A stretch of DNA of 64,000 bases, taken from contig NZ_CP104578.1 in NCBI RefSeq assembly GCF_036826855.1, positions 8,366,501 through 8,430,500 on the forward strand. Reading direction: 5' to 3'. Position 1 is the stretch's first letter; the number at the start of each line of letters is the position of its first letter. Below, one piece after another: positions 17,115-26,005 of this stretch. The translations under genes and the position numbers were made by a program. Source of the stretch: Streptomyces sp. SJL17-4. Lineage in GTDB: Bacteria; Actinomycetota; Actinomycetes; Streptomycetales; Streptomycetaceae. Below the pieces are notes generated by a model. That model searched no databases. It was not told where the DNA came from and worked only from the letters and a program-made list of their open reading frames with translations.

Positions 17115-17675
17115 TCAGCTCCGGCCGGGATCGGCCGAGCTTCCGTTGGTGAGGAGTTCGTCGAAGAGAGCCCGGTAGTGCACCATGGCTCCCCGCAGCT
17201 GCTCGGTGGTGGCCCGCTGAGCAGTACTGAGTGTGTTGATCTCGTGGGCCGCCCAGTAGTGCTCCAGCGTGCGCCCGTGTTCGACGGAGAGATCCCGCGC
17301 CTGCTGCTCGAAGCCCTCGGTGGGATAGCCCCGCTCGTGCATGAGGGAGGTGACGAGCCGGTCCGCGTCGTGCACCGCGCCCTCGGGCCGGTCCACGAAC
17401 TCCTCCTGGACTCCGCGCCACTCCTGGGCGTACCTCTCCCTCTGCCGACTCGACAGCGGTTTGATGTCCAAGGCTTCATGGCGCTCCTCGCGGGCGCCCA
17501 GCTCCTGCTCGGCGGCTCGTCTGCTCCCGGCGTCCTCGACCGTGCGGTCGTACTCCGGCCCGAACTGCTCCCGAAGACGACGTCGACGACGCATGCTGAG
17601 CGTCACCGCCACGGCGACCAGCGCGATGACCACTACAACGGGTATGACGATGGCCAGGATCGTTCCTGTTGACAT
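17115..17675 (-). CDS. Single-pass membrane protein sharing a domain with its neighbour
   Basis: The protein has 186 residues from ATG 17675, with GAGGGGAG upstream. An N-terminal helix (TILAIVIPVVVVIALVAVAV) is followed by a basic stop-transfer (MRRRRRLREQFG), so the body should be cytoplasmic. FGPEYDRTVEDAGSRRAAEQ and LDIKPLSSRQRERYAQEW form a charged helical region. EWRGVQEEFVDRPEGAVHDA, DRLVTSLMHERGYPTEGF and LRGAMVHYRALFDELL match the domain of the downstream gene. Gene order and spacing indicate one operon; a shared envelope function is inferred. Confidence 0.8.
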   Translation of the reverse strand: MSTGTILAIVIPVVVVIALVAVAVTLSMRRRRRLREQFGPEYDRTVEDAGSRRAAEQELGAREERHEALDIKPLSSRQRERYAQEWRGVQEEFVDRPEGAVHDADRLVTSLMHERGYPTEGFEQQARDLSVEHGRTLEHYWAAHEINTLSTAQRATTEQLRGAMVHYRALFDELLTNGSSADPGRS

Positions 17676-17924
17676 CGGCTTCGCTCCCCTCGGGAAGTCG
17701 TCCGTTGTCACGGCGGCTTCCCGAGCTGACGGTGCTGAAACACGACGGGCATCCGTGCCAGCACCGGACATCCGGGAGGTGACGGGAGGCGGGGGCACCC
17801 GGCCGGGCACACGCGACAGCAGACATGACGCCGGGTAGCTGATGGGTTCCGCCGCTTCGTGAGGTTGCGCCCCTTCGGGAGCAAGGCGACGCGGACGCCG
17901 TGCGATGCCTGCGCGCCGTGCGAT
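17676..17924. other. Intergenic stretch with 18-bp direct repeat
   Basis: No supported gene. Around 17901-17935 the sequence tgcgatgcctgcgcg is repeated almost exactly, just before the DUF3253 remnant. Confidence 0.4.
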
Positions 17925-18224
17925 GCCTGCGCGACGTCCGCGTCGCCTGCGCGCTGGGTGACGCCGCTGGTCTTCACCGTCACGCGGCTGAGCCGACCGG
18001 AGCAGGCCTGGACGGTCTCCCGGTACCGGGTGAACCACCGGTCGGCACTCGATACCGTGAAGGGCCAGGGGGTCCAGCGGTACGAGGCGCGCGCTCTGAT
18101 GGAGCCTGCCCGAGTCGCGGCCCGCCACCTGGTCGACGAGGGCGAGGTGGAGATCACTCAGCGCGGCCACCCCGTCGCACCGGGCAAGGCTCGGGGCCCG
18201 ATCCGCATCCGACGGGCCCGATGA
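17925..18224 (+). pseudogene. DUF3253 domain fragment
   Basis: The last 45 codons (RALMEPARVAARHLVDEGEV, EITQRGHPVAPGKARGPIRI) match the C-terminal half of the DUF3253 winged-helix-like domain. The upstream part (WVTPLVFTVTRLSRPEQAWT, VSRYRVNHRSALDTVKGQ) has another character. I see no ribosome binding site or proper start, so I take this as a fused or truncated relic. Confidence 0.5.
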
Positions 18225-18468
18225 CCCAGCCCCACCAGACCGACCTGCTCCCGAGCGCCCGTAAGCCGCCCCCGGCCACCTGAACCACCCGGCGCGCCCC
18301 CCGCGCCCGTCACAGCGGCACCGCCGTACTTCCAGCCCGGCCTACGCCTGCCAACTCGCGGCGGCGCTGGCGCCGTCTGCCCTGGGAGAGGACTCACGCC
18401 ACCCCGTTAGCTGCACCATGATCAAAGCACCGCCAGGGCTGGCACGACGATCTGATGAGGAGCAGGGC

Positions 18469-18972
18469 GTGGGAAGTCTGTTGAAGGGCGTTTCCGGGGT
18501 CCGCTGGGGAGAACTACGCGACGCGACGGGCGCCGCGGCCGGCGGTGTCCCCCCTCTGCTGTCCCGGATCGCATACGGGGATGAGGACACGGCCCGCATC
18601 GCCATCGATGACCTGGGCGATGCCATCTGTGCTCTGGGGTTCGTCGTTGGCGAGGCGACAGCTCCCACGGTGCCGTTCCTTCTAGAACTGCTCGGGTCCC
18701 CGCACGTGGCTTGCAAGGCCGAGTTGCTAGACCTGCTGGGAAGCATCTGCCGGGCCGACCAGTGGCATTCTGCCGCTGCGGCAGCGCAGGACCGCAAGCA
18801 CGACGCGAACTACCAGCAGCAACCCGGCTGGGAGGCGGCAGCAAGGACAGCTGTGTACGCAGGCCGGTCAGTCATCGAGGGCGTCGCCTCCTCCGTACGG
18901 CCAGAGGAAGCGACGCCTGCTCGGAAGTTGTTGCAGGAGATGGACTGCATCCCGCCGTTCCCGGAGCTATGA
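18469..18972 (+). CDS. HEAT-repeat-like hypothetical protein
   Basis: I chose GTG 18469 because GAGGAG lies seven bases before it; an ATG 17 codons upstream is possible. The 167 residues are helical with short repeats: VRWGELRDATGAAAGGVPPL, LSRIAYGDEDTARIAIDDLG, EATAPTVPFLLELLGSPHV and CKAELLDLLGSICRAD. This resembles HEAT/armadillo-type proteins common near Streptomyces contact-toxin loci, and the longer protein at 36.7 kb. The C-terminal YAGRSVIEGVASSVRPE may be partly replaced. An immunity role is conceivable but not shown. An IS5 remnant starts a few bases downstream. Confidence 0.65.
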   Translation: MGSLLKGVSGVRWGELRDATGAAAGGVPPLLSRIAYGDEDTARIAIDDLGDAICALGFVVGEATAPTVPFLLELLGSPHVACKAELLDLLGSICRADQWHSAAAAAQDRKHDANYQQQPGWEAAARTAVYAGRSVIEGVASSVRPEEATPARKLLQEMDCIPPFPEL

Positions 18973-18984
18973 GCAGCTATTGCG

Positions 18985-19561
18985 GGACAACCCTTAATGA
19001 AGAGTGGGCGATGCTGGAGTCGTTGCTGCCGACGGGCACGAGAGCGGGTCGGCCGCCCGTCTGGTCGAGGCGGCAGTTGATCGACGGCATACGGTTCCGG
19101 GTGCGGACCGGTGTGCCGTGGCGGGACGTGCCCGTCAAGTACGGGCCATGGGGCCGGGTCTACGACCTGTTCCGCCGGTGGCAGCGGGACGGCACCTGGC
19201 ACCGCCTCCTCACCCGGCTCAGGTCCGCGTGCCCCGCATCGGGGCGGGCCGCCCACGCGTCCGTCCTGATCGGCCGAGCGGACAAGGCGTACGCCTCCCG
19301 CAGGAACCGCGCCTACCTGCGCCGGCGCGGGATCCGCTGCACCATCACGGACAAGGCCGATCAGGCGCGCAACCGCAGAAAGCTTGGCTCCCCGGCGGAC
19401 GGCCGCCGCATTTCGACCTGGCCGACTACCGCGAGCGTCACGCGGTCGAATGAGGGATCAACCGCCTCAAGAGGCATCGGTCCGTGGCAACGCGGTACGA
19501 CAAACTCGCGGTCCGCTACGAGGCGACCGTCCTGGTCGCGGCCATCAACGAGTGGCTGTGA
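18985..19561 (+). pseudogene. IS5-family transposase remnant, central deletion
   Basis: It starts LNEEWAMLESLLPTGTRAGR and [20 protein letters not shown], then [20 protein letters not shown]. After RLLTRLRSACP the sequence jumps to [20 protein letters not shown] and [18 protein letters not shown]. Compared with the intact copy at 40.4-41.2 kb, about 90 residues holding the first catalytic Asp are gone. Further frameshifts follow in the C-terminal part. No terminal repeats were found. Confidence 0.8.
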
Positions 19562-19613
19562 GCAGCGCAGTTGATACGACGCTGGCAAGGAGTCCGCAAG
19601 CATGGAACTGCGG

Positions 19614-20312
19614 TCACGCCTCGGCTATGCCGATGAGGATCCGCGCCAGTTCGCGTGGCTGGGAGAACATCGGCCAGTGGCCGGTGTCCATCTCGATCAG
19701 CCGCCAGCGCCCGTCGGTCAGCAGCTTGGCCACATCGTCGCTCGGCTCGGGGTCACCGAGCGTGCACTTGATGTAAATCGCCGGGAGGTCGCCGAGCGGC
19801 CTTTCCAGCACAGCGGCTTCGGTCAGCGTGGCGCCCGGGTGTGGCGTCGAACCGCCCACGATCCGTGCGATCTGGTCATCGGTGAGACCGTGGCCCTCGA
19901 AGTGAGCCGCGGGCGCGACCGGCCAGAATCCGCCGTTCGCGGCGATCGATGCCCTCATCATCGCCCCGCCGTCCGGCCAAGCGGAGACGAACGGTTCACC
20001 ATCGGCTGGAACACTGGAGTCAAGGAAGACCACTTGCACCAGCCGGTCGCCGATCCGCCCGGCGGCCTGACCGCTTGGAATACCCGAGTAGCTGTGACCT
20101 ACCAGGACGACGTCGTGCAGATCCTGGCGTTCGACCTCATCAACAATGTCTTGGACGTGGGTCTGCTGCCCGGCCGGCGCGCCCTGCTTCTCAGCGAGGC
20201 CGGACAGCGTCAGCGGGTACACGCCATGGCCGGCCGCACGCAGGTGCGGCACCACATCGTCCCACGCCCACGATCCGAGTCGCGCACCGGCAATCAGCAC
20301 AAAGTTCGCCAT
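19614..20312 (-). CDS. Alpha/beta hydrolase
   Basis: The protein has 232 residues from ATG 20312 (MANFVLIAGARLGSWAWDDV). It has the alpha/beta-hydrolase fold: VVLVGHSYSG with the nucleophilic Ser (about residue 94), VVFLDSSVPADGE after strand 6, and RLIEMDTGHWPMFSQP with the catalytic His. The usual HGAWHG oxyanion loop near the N-terminus is replaced by IAGARLGS. It is probably a cytoplasmic esterase of the small salicylate-esterase-like group; the substrate is unknown. It stands alone between two IS remnants, and its reading frame is fully intact. Confidence 0.85.
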   Translation of the reverse strand: MANFVLIAGARLGSWAWDDVVPHLRAAGHGVYPLTLSGLAEKQGAPAGQQTHVQDIVDEVERQDLHDVVLVGHSYSGIPSGQAAGRIGDRLVQVVFLDSSVPADGEPFVSAWPDGGAMMRASIAANGGFWPVAPAAHFEGHGLTDDQIARIVGGSTPHPGATLTEAAVLERPLGDLPAIYIKCTLGDPEPSDDVAKLLTDGRWRLIEMDTGHWPMFSQPRELARILIGIAEA

Positions 20313-20375
20313 GGCTGCACCGTAGCGGAGCGGCCCGACGACCGCTCCGGAAATACTCTCGATACGCGCCCTGAA

Positions 20376-20988
20376 GCGTGTTGCAGAAGGTTGCGTCCGG
20401 GCAGGTCGGGGCCGGTTTCGGTGCCGGTCTCGTCATGCGGCGAGGGCGAGGTTGTGCATGTGGGCGACGGCCTGGACCGCGTGGTGGAGGCCGTCGCCGC
20501 GCTGTCGGCAGTCGCGGAGGATCTTGTGGTGCCTCATGCGGACGAAGGCGTGCTCGACACGGGCCCGCACCCGTCGGTGCTCGGCGTTGTCCTCCTCCTC
20601 CTCCTCCTCCTCGCCCGGCAGCAGGGCCCGTCCGGGGCGTTTGCGGTGCGGGACGACGAGGCCGGTGTTGATGTAGGCGCCGTCGGCCGGCACGGTCACG
20701 CCTTCGCAGGCGGTGGCCAGGCCGGAGTCCCGCCAGGCCTTCGCGTCCGCGGTGTTGCCCGGCACCGGCCGGGCCGCCGCGAGCCACCACCGGGGCCCGG
20801 TCGGTCAGCGGCAGGCACCACGGCCGGCCACCACCGGGACCGTTCCCGCCCCGCTCCTTCACCACTTTCACCAGCTTCGCGAACCGGTCGATTCGCAAGC
20901 CCGTGAACGTCACGACCCACACCGGCTCAGCCCGCAATACCCCACCCATGCAGGAGAAATGCCCGGACTGAGCCTTCTGCAGCACCCT
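20376..20988 (-). mobile_element. Degraded IS5-family element with terminal inverted repeats
   Basis: The two ends (20376-20400 and 20963-20988) are inverted repeats of about 22/26 identity around ttgcagaagg and ccttctgcag. Inside, the minus frames give VWVVTFTGLRIDRFAKLVKV and ERGGNGPGGGRPWCLPLTDR. After a deletion come MPGNTADAKAWRDSGLATAC, GDGLHHAVQAVAHMHNLALA and others. About half of the transposase is missing. A (CTC)n run at about 20592-20612 lengthens the usual EEE to seven Glu. Confidence 0.75.
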
Positions 20989-21112
20989 TTAGGTATCCCA
21001 CAGCCCGCGAACGGGCTGCCTGCGGCAGGCGCTGGCGAGCGTAGTCACTGGCGAGTGGTGGTGGGCCGCTTTGGGTGCGGAGGCTGTCGCCACGGCCTTG
21101 GGCGTGGGGAAC

Positions 21113-21154
21113 ACCGGCGACGCTTGAACGCCCTCGTGGGCGTCGCCGGTTTTT
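21113..21154 (+). terminator. Rho-independent-type terminator
   Basis: Eleven-bp arms accggcgacgc and gcgtcgccggt enclose a 16-base loop and are followed by TTTT on the plus strand. No intact plus-strand gene lies directly upstream, so it may be left from a lost gene. Confidence 0.6.
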
Positions 21155-21593
21155 GCCGCAGTGTGGACGGCAACTGACACGAGGCACAACGGGGTGCGCG
21201 GACGCATCCTGGCGGAGTGCAAACGTGCTGCTGACGTTTCGTCAGGAAGATTGAGGTGCCGCAAACTTGTGGTCTTCGTGTACGTCTCCGCTGCTCTGAG
21301 TCGTTTCGAAGAATCACGGAACATCTCCCACGGGTCCGTGCCTCGAAGGGGGTGTGAGCACATACGGCGCGCACGTCGGGGAGTGGTGGTATCCACTCCT
21401 GCGGGTTCTGATCGGCCTTCGACCTCTTCGGCCCGGCGGTCACCGCGACGAGGTAGGTCGCGGCGTCCTGGTCAGTTCCGCGCGATCGCCACCCGCTGGA
21501 CGAACTTGCCGCCCGTTGCAGGGCCGGAGTCCACCTTGCCGTACTCACCCTCTTGCTCCGCGAACCCGTCCAAGATCCTTTGTCGGACAAGAC
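21155..21593 (-). other. Decayed stretch with coding-like minus frames
   Basis: Two minus frames show coding-like sequence, LDGFAEQEGEYGKVDSGPA with GGKFVQRVAIARN, then DQDAATYLVAVTAGPKRSKA and DQNPQEWIPPLPDVRA in another frame. I take this as the 3' part of a broken gene but do not recognise the family. Confidence 0.35.
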
Positions 21594-23063
21594 CTAGCGA
21601 CGCCACACCCTTCGCGCCCCTCGGTCCGGCTCGCTCGGGTCAGCCGGATCGAGGGTGAGTTCCCACTGGTGCCTGCTCTTGTCGATGGTGACCAGGATGG
21701 GCCCGCTGGGCAGGGCGACCTTCTCCCGGACCCGGCGGCCGTTCCACTCGTACACGAGCCGCTTGGCGGGGCGCCTCAGGTCACTGGGGGAGTCACCCCA
21801 GTGGTAGTGCATCTGGAACCAGCCCTTGTGCGGGTCCTCCGCCCGCACCTTCAACTCGGCCGCGGGGCCGGTGCGGACGAAGACTTCCCGGCCGCTGCCC
21901 GTGATGGTTCCGAAGTCCAGCGGCCGGGCCGCCGACAGGGGCAGGACGGTGAGCTGCCACGCCCCAGAGTTGCGCACCTTCAGCGTGAGCGGTCCGCCCT
22001 TGCGGTTGGGCACCATCAGGGTTCGGCCGTAGTGATCGGGCAGGTCGGACAGGAAGACGTCGTCCTCGCGGCCGGGAATCTTGACGGAGATGAAGTTGTA
22101 CTCCTCCGTCCGTGCCTCCAGGATCACCGGCTCCCCGTTGGGCGGAAACGGCAGGTCCACAGTGACCGTCTTCGCGCCCTTGCCGCGGTAGACGCACGGC
22201 TCGAACGCGAAGAAGTCGGATGCCCAGGACGGGGGCTCGAAGGGTGTGCCGACCGCGGGCGTCCCGGCGCCGTGCGCGGACACGAACCCGGCGGGCGCAG
22301 AATCAGGCGAAAGGGGTGAGGTCGGGTACGTCGCGGAATCACTCACTGGGCTGGGCCCGGCCGACACCCGGTCCGCCCTGTGCACATCCGGCCCTGGCCC
22401 CGACGGCGCCCCGGGAGCCACCACGCCGGAGCCGGTTTTGCCCACCCCGGCGAGCGGCACTGGGCCGGACACGGAGGGCACAGCCGGCGACGCCGAGGGG
22501 ACCGCCGGCGCCGTTGGTGATACCGCCGTCACCGCCGTCACCGCCCCCGCGCCCCCTACGTCCTGCGCCAGGCCCGCGAGCCCGTGCTCGTAGCCCTGCC
22601 CCACCGCGCGGAACCGCCATCTCCCATCGCGCCGGTACAGCTCGCCCAGCACGAACGCGGTCTCGGCGGTGGCGTCCGTGACCGCGTACTGCGCGACGAT
22701 GGTTCCGTCGAACGTGCTCAACTGGGTGTAGAGGCCCTGGACCTGTCCGAAGGTCCCGGCCGCGCAGGATCCGACTATCAGTACCCGCTGGATGTCGGGT
22801 TCGACGCGGAGCAGGTCCACCTCAAGCCATTCGGCGAGCTGTCCGGCGCCCTGTCCCGTCCCGACGTGCCGAACGGCGCCCGAGGGGTGGGCGGGCCGGT
22901 CGTGGAAGACGATGTCGGTCGCGCCGCGCACCGCTCCGGCCGCGTCGAGCAGAAGGGCCGCGGCTGACACGGTCGGCGCGCCTGGCACCGACTGTCGGCC
23001 CACGGCAACACGCAGAGGGGCAGCGGGGACGGGCGCGTTCGCCCCCTTGATCATGTGCGTCAT
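21594..23063 (-). CDS. TerD-family protein with C-terminal extension
   Basis: From ATG 23063 the protein has 489 residues (MTHMIKGANAPVPAAPLRVA). ATG 23054 is equally possible; neither has a clear ribosome binding site. Residues 1-165 are a TerD domain: LLLDAAGAVRGATDIVFHDR, HPSGAVRHVGTGQGAGQLAE, CAAGTFGQVQGLYTQLSTFD and TAETAFVLGELYRRDGRWRF. TerD domains bind calcium and are linked to tellurite and stress resistance. A Pro/Ala/Ser linker follows (about 175-285). The C-terminal 200 residues (FFAFEPCVYRGKGAKTVTVD, FISVKIPGREDDVFLSDLPD) form a beta-rich domain I cannot name. Confidence 0.85.
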   Translation of the reverse strand: MTHMIKGANAPVPAAPLRVAVGRQSVPGAPTVSAAALLLDAAGAVRGATDIVFHDRPAHPSGAVRHVGTGQGAGQLAEWLEVDLLRVEPDIQRVLIVGSCAAGTFGQVQGLYTQLSTFDGTIVAQYAVTDATAETAFVLGELYRRDGRWRFRAVGQGYEHGLAGLAQDVGGAGAVTAVTAVSPTAPAVPSASPAVPSVSGPVPLAGVGKTGSGVVAPGAPSGPGPDVHRADRVSAGPSPVSDSATYPTSPLSPDSAPAGFVSAHGAGTPAVGTPFEPPSWASDFFAFEPCVYRGKGAKTVTVDLPFPPNGEPVILEARTEEYNFISVKIPGREDDVFLSDLPDHYGRTLMVPNRKGGPLTLKVRNSGAWQLTVLPLSAARPLDFGTITGSGREVFVRTGPAAELKVRAEDPHKGWFQMHYHWGDSPSDLRRPAKRLVYEWNGRRVREKVALPSGPILVTIDKSRHQWELTLDPADPSEPDRGARRVWRR

Positions 23064-23154
23064 ACGGCACATGGTGACAGCGGAGCAGGCACCCGGAGAA
23101 GATCTCTGGCGCGGAACATGCCATTCCAGCAAGGATCTTCGTCAACGCCGGCCG

Positions 23155-23490
23155 GATCGCAACGCTCCTGCCACTCGCCGCAGTTCGAACCGGTGCTGGA
23201 CGAGGCTCGCGTGCCCCGCATGGGCCGGGCCGGCGGCACGTCGCCCCCGATCGAGTGCGTGCCGACAAGGCGTACGCCTCCCGCAGGAATCGCGCCTACC
23301 CGCGCCGCCGGGGGGCCGCTGCCCCATCCCGGACAAGGCCGACCAGACGCGTAGCCGCCAGAAGCTCGGCTCGCGCGGCGGCCGGCCGCCGCGTTTCGAC
23401 CCGGTCGACTACCGCGAGCGTTATGAGGTCGCGTGCGGGATCAGCCGCCTCAAGAGGCACCGCGCTGTCGCCACCCGGTCCGACAGATTC
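23155..23490 (+). pseudogene. IS5-family transposase C-terminal remnant
   Basis: Frames give [36 protein letters not shown], then [40 protein letters not shown] and [17 protein letters not shown]. This is the second half of the same transposase as at 40.4 kb. At least two frameshifts are visible. It ends just before the promoter region of the LLM operon. Confidence 0.8.
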
Positions 23491-23553
23491 GCCGCCGGCG
23501 GTCGCTCGGCGAGTTGCCGTGCGGAGGACGGCCCATCCGGCTTCGCAACTTCT

Positions 23554-23645
23554 TGATTTGGAAGTAGGTACTTCAAAAACAGGAAGTTCACGTTAAAGTC
23601 GACGGGTCGGCCCACGTCGACGACCCACGACCTCGGGGAGGGGAG
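23554..23645 (+). promoter_or_regulatory. Probable HxlR operator and promoter of the LLM operon
   Basis: gaagtaggtacttc (23561-23574) is a perfect palindrome with GTAC at its centre. A further half-site, ggaagttc, lies at 23582-23589. HxlR-family regulators bind such GTAC-centred or ACTT/AAGT palindromes, and an HxlR gene is the third gene of this operon, so autoregulation is likely. GGGGAGGGGAG directly precedes ATG 23646. Confidence 0.6.
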
Positions 23646-24614
23646 ATGTCAGGGCTGCAGGTCGGCTACTTACTGCCGACGCGCGACCAGGCGGTCCGGG
23701 GAGAACACGAGCCGGGGCGGCTCGTCGCGCAGGCGCGACGGGCGGAGCGGCTCGGGTTCGACTCGGTGTGGGCGGGGGACAGCCCCGTGACCAGGCCGCG
23801 GGCGGATCCGCTGCTGTTGCTGGCAGCCGTGGCCGAGGCCACCGAACGGGTCGCGCTCGGCACGGCGGTGCTGCTGCCCGCGCTGCGCCACCCGATCCTG
23901 CTCGCGCACCAACTCTCCACACTCGACCGGCTGTCCGACGGACGACTGATCGCCGGAATGGGCGGAGGCTTCCCGAACCCGAACACCCGGGCCCAGTTCA
24001 CGGCGGTGGGCGTCCCGTTCGGCAGCCGGATCAGCCGCCTCGAGGAGTCCGTCGACGCCATGCGACTGCTCTGGTCGGGAGAGACGGTGTCGTACCGAGG
24101 AGAGCACTTCGCCTTCTCGGACGTACGGATCGCGCCCCCGCCGTCCAGGCCCGGCGGCCCGGCCGTCTGGCTCGCCGGAAGCGGCGGCCCGGCGTTGCGG
24201 CGCGTGGCCCGCCTAGCGGACGGCTGGCTGCCGTACCCGCCGACGACGGCGACGTACGCGGAGGAACTCCGCACGGTCGCGGCCGAACGCCGCCGCATCG
24301 AGGAGGACTCGCCGCCCCGAGGCCCCGTCACCCCCGCCCTGTACGCGACGCTCTGTCTGGACCGAGACCCGGAGAAGGCGGCCGTGCGGCTGAGGGCGAG
24401 CGTCGAGACCTACTATGACGCGCCGCTGGAGAAGGTCGCGTCGGTCCAGGCCCTGTTCGCCGGGACCCCCCGCCAGGCCCTCGACCGGCTCGCCGGGTAC
24501 ATCGCGGCCGGAGCCCGTCACCTGGTGGTCCGCCTGGCCACCGACGACCACGAGGCGGACCTGGAGCTGTTCGCCGACCACGTCCTGCCCGTTCTGCGCG
24601 AGGAGCACCCATGA
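23646..24614 (+). CDS. LLM class flavin-dependent oxidoreductase
   Basis: The protein has 322 residues, within the normal range for luciferase-like monooxygenases. MSGLQVGYLLPTRDQAVRG is the first strand. RLGFDSVWAGDSPVTRPRAD and VALGTAVLLPALRHPILLAH, with STLDRLSDGRLIAGMGGGFP, are the barrel core of F420/FMN-dependent enzymes. VWLAGSGGPALRRVARLADG is the late phosphate-binding region. It probably oxidises or reduces a small organic compound in the cytoplasm. Its TGA overlaps the ATG of the hydrolase gene, so the two act together. Confidence 0.9.
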   Translation: MSGLQVGYLLPTRDQAVRGEHEPGRLVAQARRAERLGFDSVWAGDSPVTRPRADPLLLLAAVAEATERVALGTAVLLPALRHPILLAHQLSTLDRLSDGRLIAGMGGGFPNPNTRAQFTAVGVPFGSRISRLEESVDAMRLLWSGETVSYRGEHFAFSDVRIAPPPSRPGGPAVWLAGSGGPALRRVARLADGWLPYPPTTATYAEELRTVAAERRRIEEDSPPRGPVTPALYATLCLDRDPEKAAVRLRASVETYYDAPLEKVASVQALFAGTPRQALDRLAGYIAAGARHLVVRLATDDHEADLELFADHVLPVLREEHP

Positions 24615-25321
24615 CCACGTACGTACTCGTCCACGGCGCCTGGCACGGACCCTGGGCCTGGGACCGGGTCGTGCCCCTGCTGCACGCCTCCGGGGCCCGT
24701 ACGCTCACCCCCGACCTCGGCGCGCCCGGCGACCACGGACTCCACGACGACGCCTGTACGGTCGCCACCGCCCTGGACACCGTCCCGGAAGGGGAGGAGC
24801 TCATCCTTGTCGGCCACAGTTATGCCGGCCTCGTCGTCCGGGAGGCGGCGGACCTGCGGCCCGGCGCCGTCGACCACCTCGTCCTCGTGGACGGCTGGGC
24901 CGGACCCGACGGGGCGAGCATGTTCGGACTGGCGCCCGATGCCTTCGTCACCGCGATCCGCGCGGCAGCGGCGACATCCGGGGACGGGCAACGGATCCCG
25001 GCCCCGCCGCCGGCCGCCTTCGGCGTCGTCGACGCCGACGACACGGCCTGGCTCGCCGGCCGCCTCGTCCCGCAGGCGCTGCGCACGTTCACCGAGGCGA
25101 CGCGGCTGAACGGCGCCGTCGACCGGGTCCCCGGCACGGCCATCCACTGCCGGCCCGCGACCTACCCGTTCGACCGCTTCGCCTCCGCCCTCGGTTATCG
25201 GACGCTCGCGCTCGACGGCCCGCACGACGTGATGCTGACCGATCCCGAGCCGCTCGCCAGGCTGCTCCTTGACATGCCAGGACGTCCGGTGCGCTTCGAG
25301 AACCGGAAGGGCGAAGTCTAG
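24611..25321 (+). CDS. Alpha/beta hydrolase (salicylate esterase-like)
   Basis: The protein has 236 residues, with ATG overlapping the preceding stop (ATGA). YVLVHGAWHGPWAWDRV carries the HGAWHG oxyanion loop. LILVGHSYAGLVVREAAD has the nucleophilic Ser at about residue 80. HLVLVDGWAGPDG follows strand 6, and TLALDGPHDVMLTDPEPLA carries the catalytic His. It is probably a small-molecule esterase that works on the product or substrate of the LLM oxidoreductase. The HxlR gene begins 10 bp downstream. Confidence 0.9.
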   Translation: MTTYVLVHGAWHGPWAWDRVVPLLHASGARTLTPDLGAPGDHGLHDDACTVATALDTVPEGEELILVGHSYAGLVVREAADLRPGAVDHLVLVDGWAGPDGASMFGLAPDAFVTAIRAAAATSGDGQRIPAPPPAAFGVVDADDTAWLAGRLVPQALRTFTEATRLNGAVDRVPGTAIHCRPATYPFDRFASALGYRTLALDGPHDVMLTDPEPLARLLLDMPGRPVRFENRKGEV

Positions 25322-25330
25322 AGTGAGGGA

Positions 25331-26005
25331 GTGGAGCAGCGAACGTACAACCAATACTGCGCGACCGCGCGGACCCTCGACCTGGTCGGCGAGCGCTGGA
25401 CCCTGCTGCTCATCCGCGAACTGCTCACCGGCCCCAAGCGGTTCGGCGATCTCCAGGCCAGTCTGCGGGGACTCGGCACCGGACTGCTCGCATCCCGGCT
25501 GAAGCACCTGGAACGCGAGGGGCTCGCCCGCAAGGTCACGCTGCCGCCGCCCGCCCGCACCCCCGCCTACGCGCTCACCGAGGCGGGCGAGGAACTCGGC
25601 CCCGCCGTCCTGGCGTTGGCCCGGTGGGGCCTGACGTGGGCCATGGGTGAGCGCCGCGCGGGCGAGACCTTCCACGCCGGCTGGACCGTGCTGGGTCTGA
25701 GGGCCTGCTTCGCACCGGAGGCCGCCGTGGGGCTGCGCGCGGTGTACGAGTTCCACGTCGGCGACGAGGTCCTCCACGCCCGCGTCGACGACGGTACCGT
25801 CGAGACGATCCACGGACCGGCGCAGTACCCGGACGCGACGATCACCATCACGGAGGAGGCGTTCGCCGCCGTCACCGCCCGCAGGCTGACCTTGTCCGGC
25901 GCGATCGAGGCGGGCGCCGCGGCAGCGAAGGGCGACGAAGAGGCCCTGCGCAGACTGCCGGGCCTCTTCCGGCTGCCCGCCCCGCGTTCCCGCGAGACGG
26001 ACTGA
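25331..26005 (+). CDS. HxlR-family transcriptional regulator
   Basis: The protein has 224 residues from GTG 25331, with GAGTGAGGGA upstream. Residues 5-95 are the HxlR/MarR-like winged helix: YCATARTLDLVGERWTLLLI, RELLTGPKRFGDLQASLRGL and LLASRLKHLEREGLARKVTL with ALTEAGEELGPAVLALARWG. The C-terminal 110 residues (HVGDEVLHARVDDGTVETIH) look like an SCP2-type or ligand-binding domain. As the last gene of the operon it most likely represses it through the palindrome at 23561; the effector is unknown. Confidence 0.9.
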   Translation: MEQRTYNQYCATARTLDLVGERWTLLLIRELLTGPKRFGDLQASLRGLGTGLLASRLKHLEREGLARKVTLPPPARTPAYALTEAGEELGPAVLALARWGLTWAMGERRAGETFHAGWTVLGLRACFAPEAAVGLRAVYEFHVGDEVLHARVDDGTVETIHGPAQYPDATITITEEAFAAVTARRLTLSGAIEAGAAAAKGDEEALRRLPGLFRLPAPRSRETD

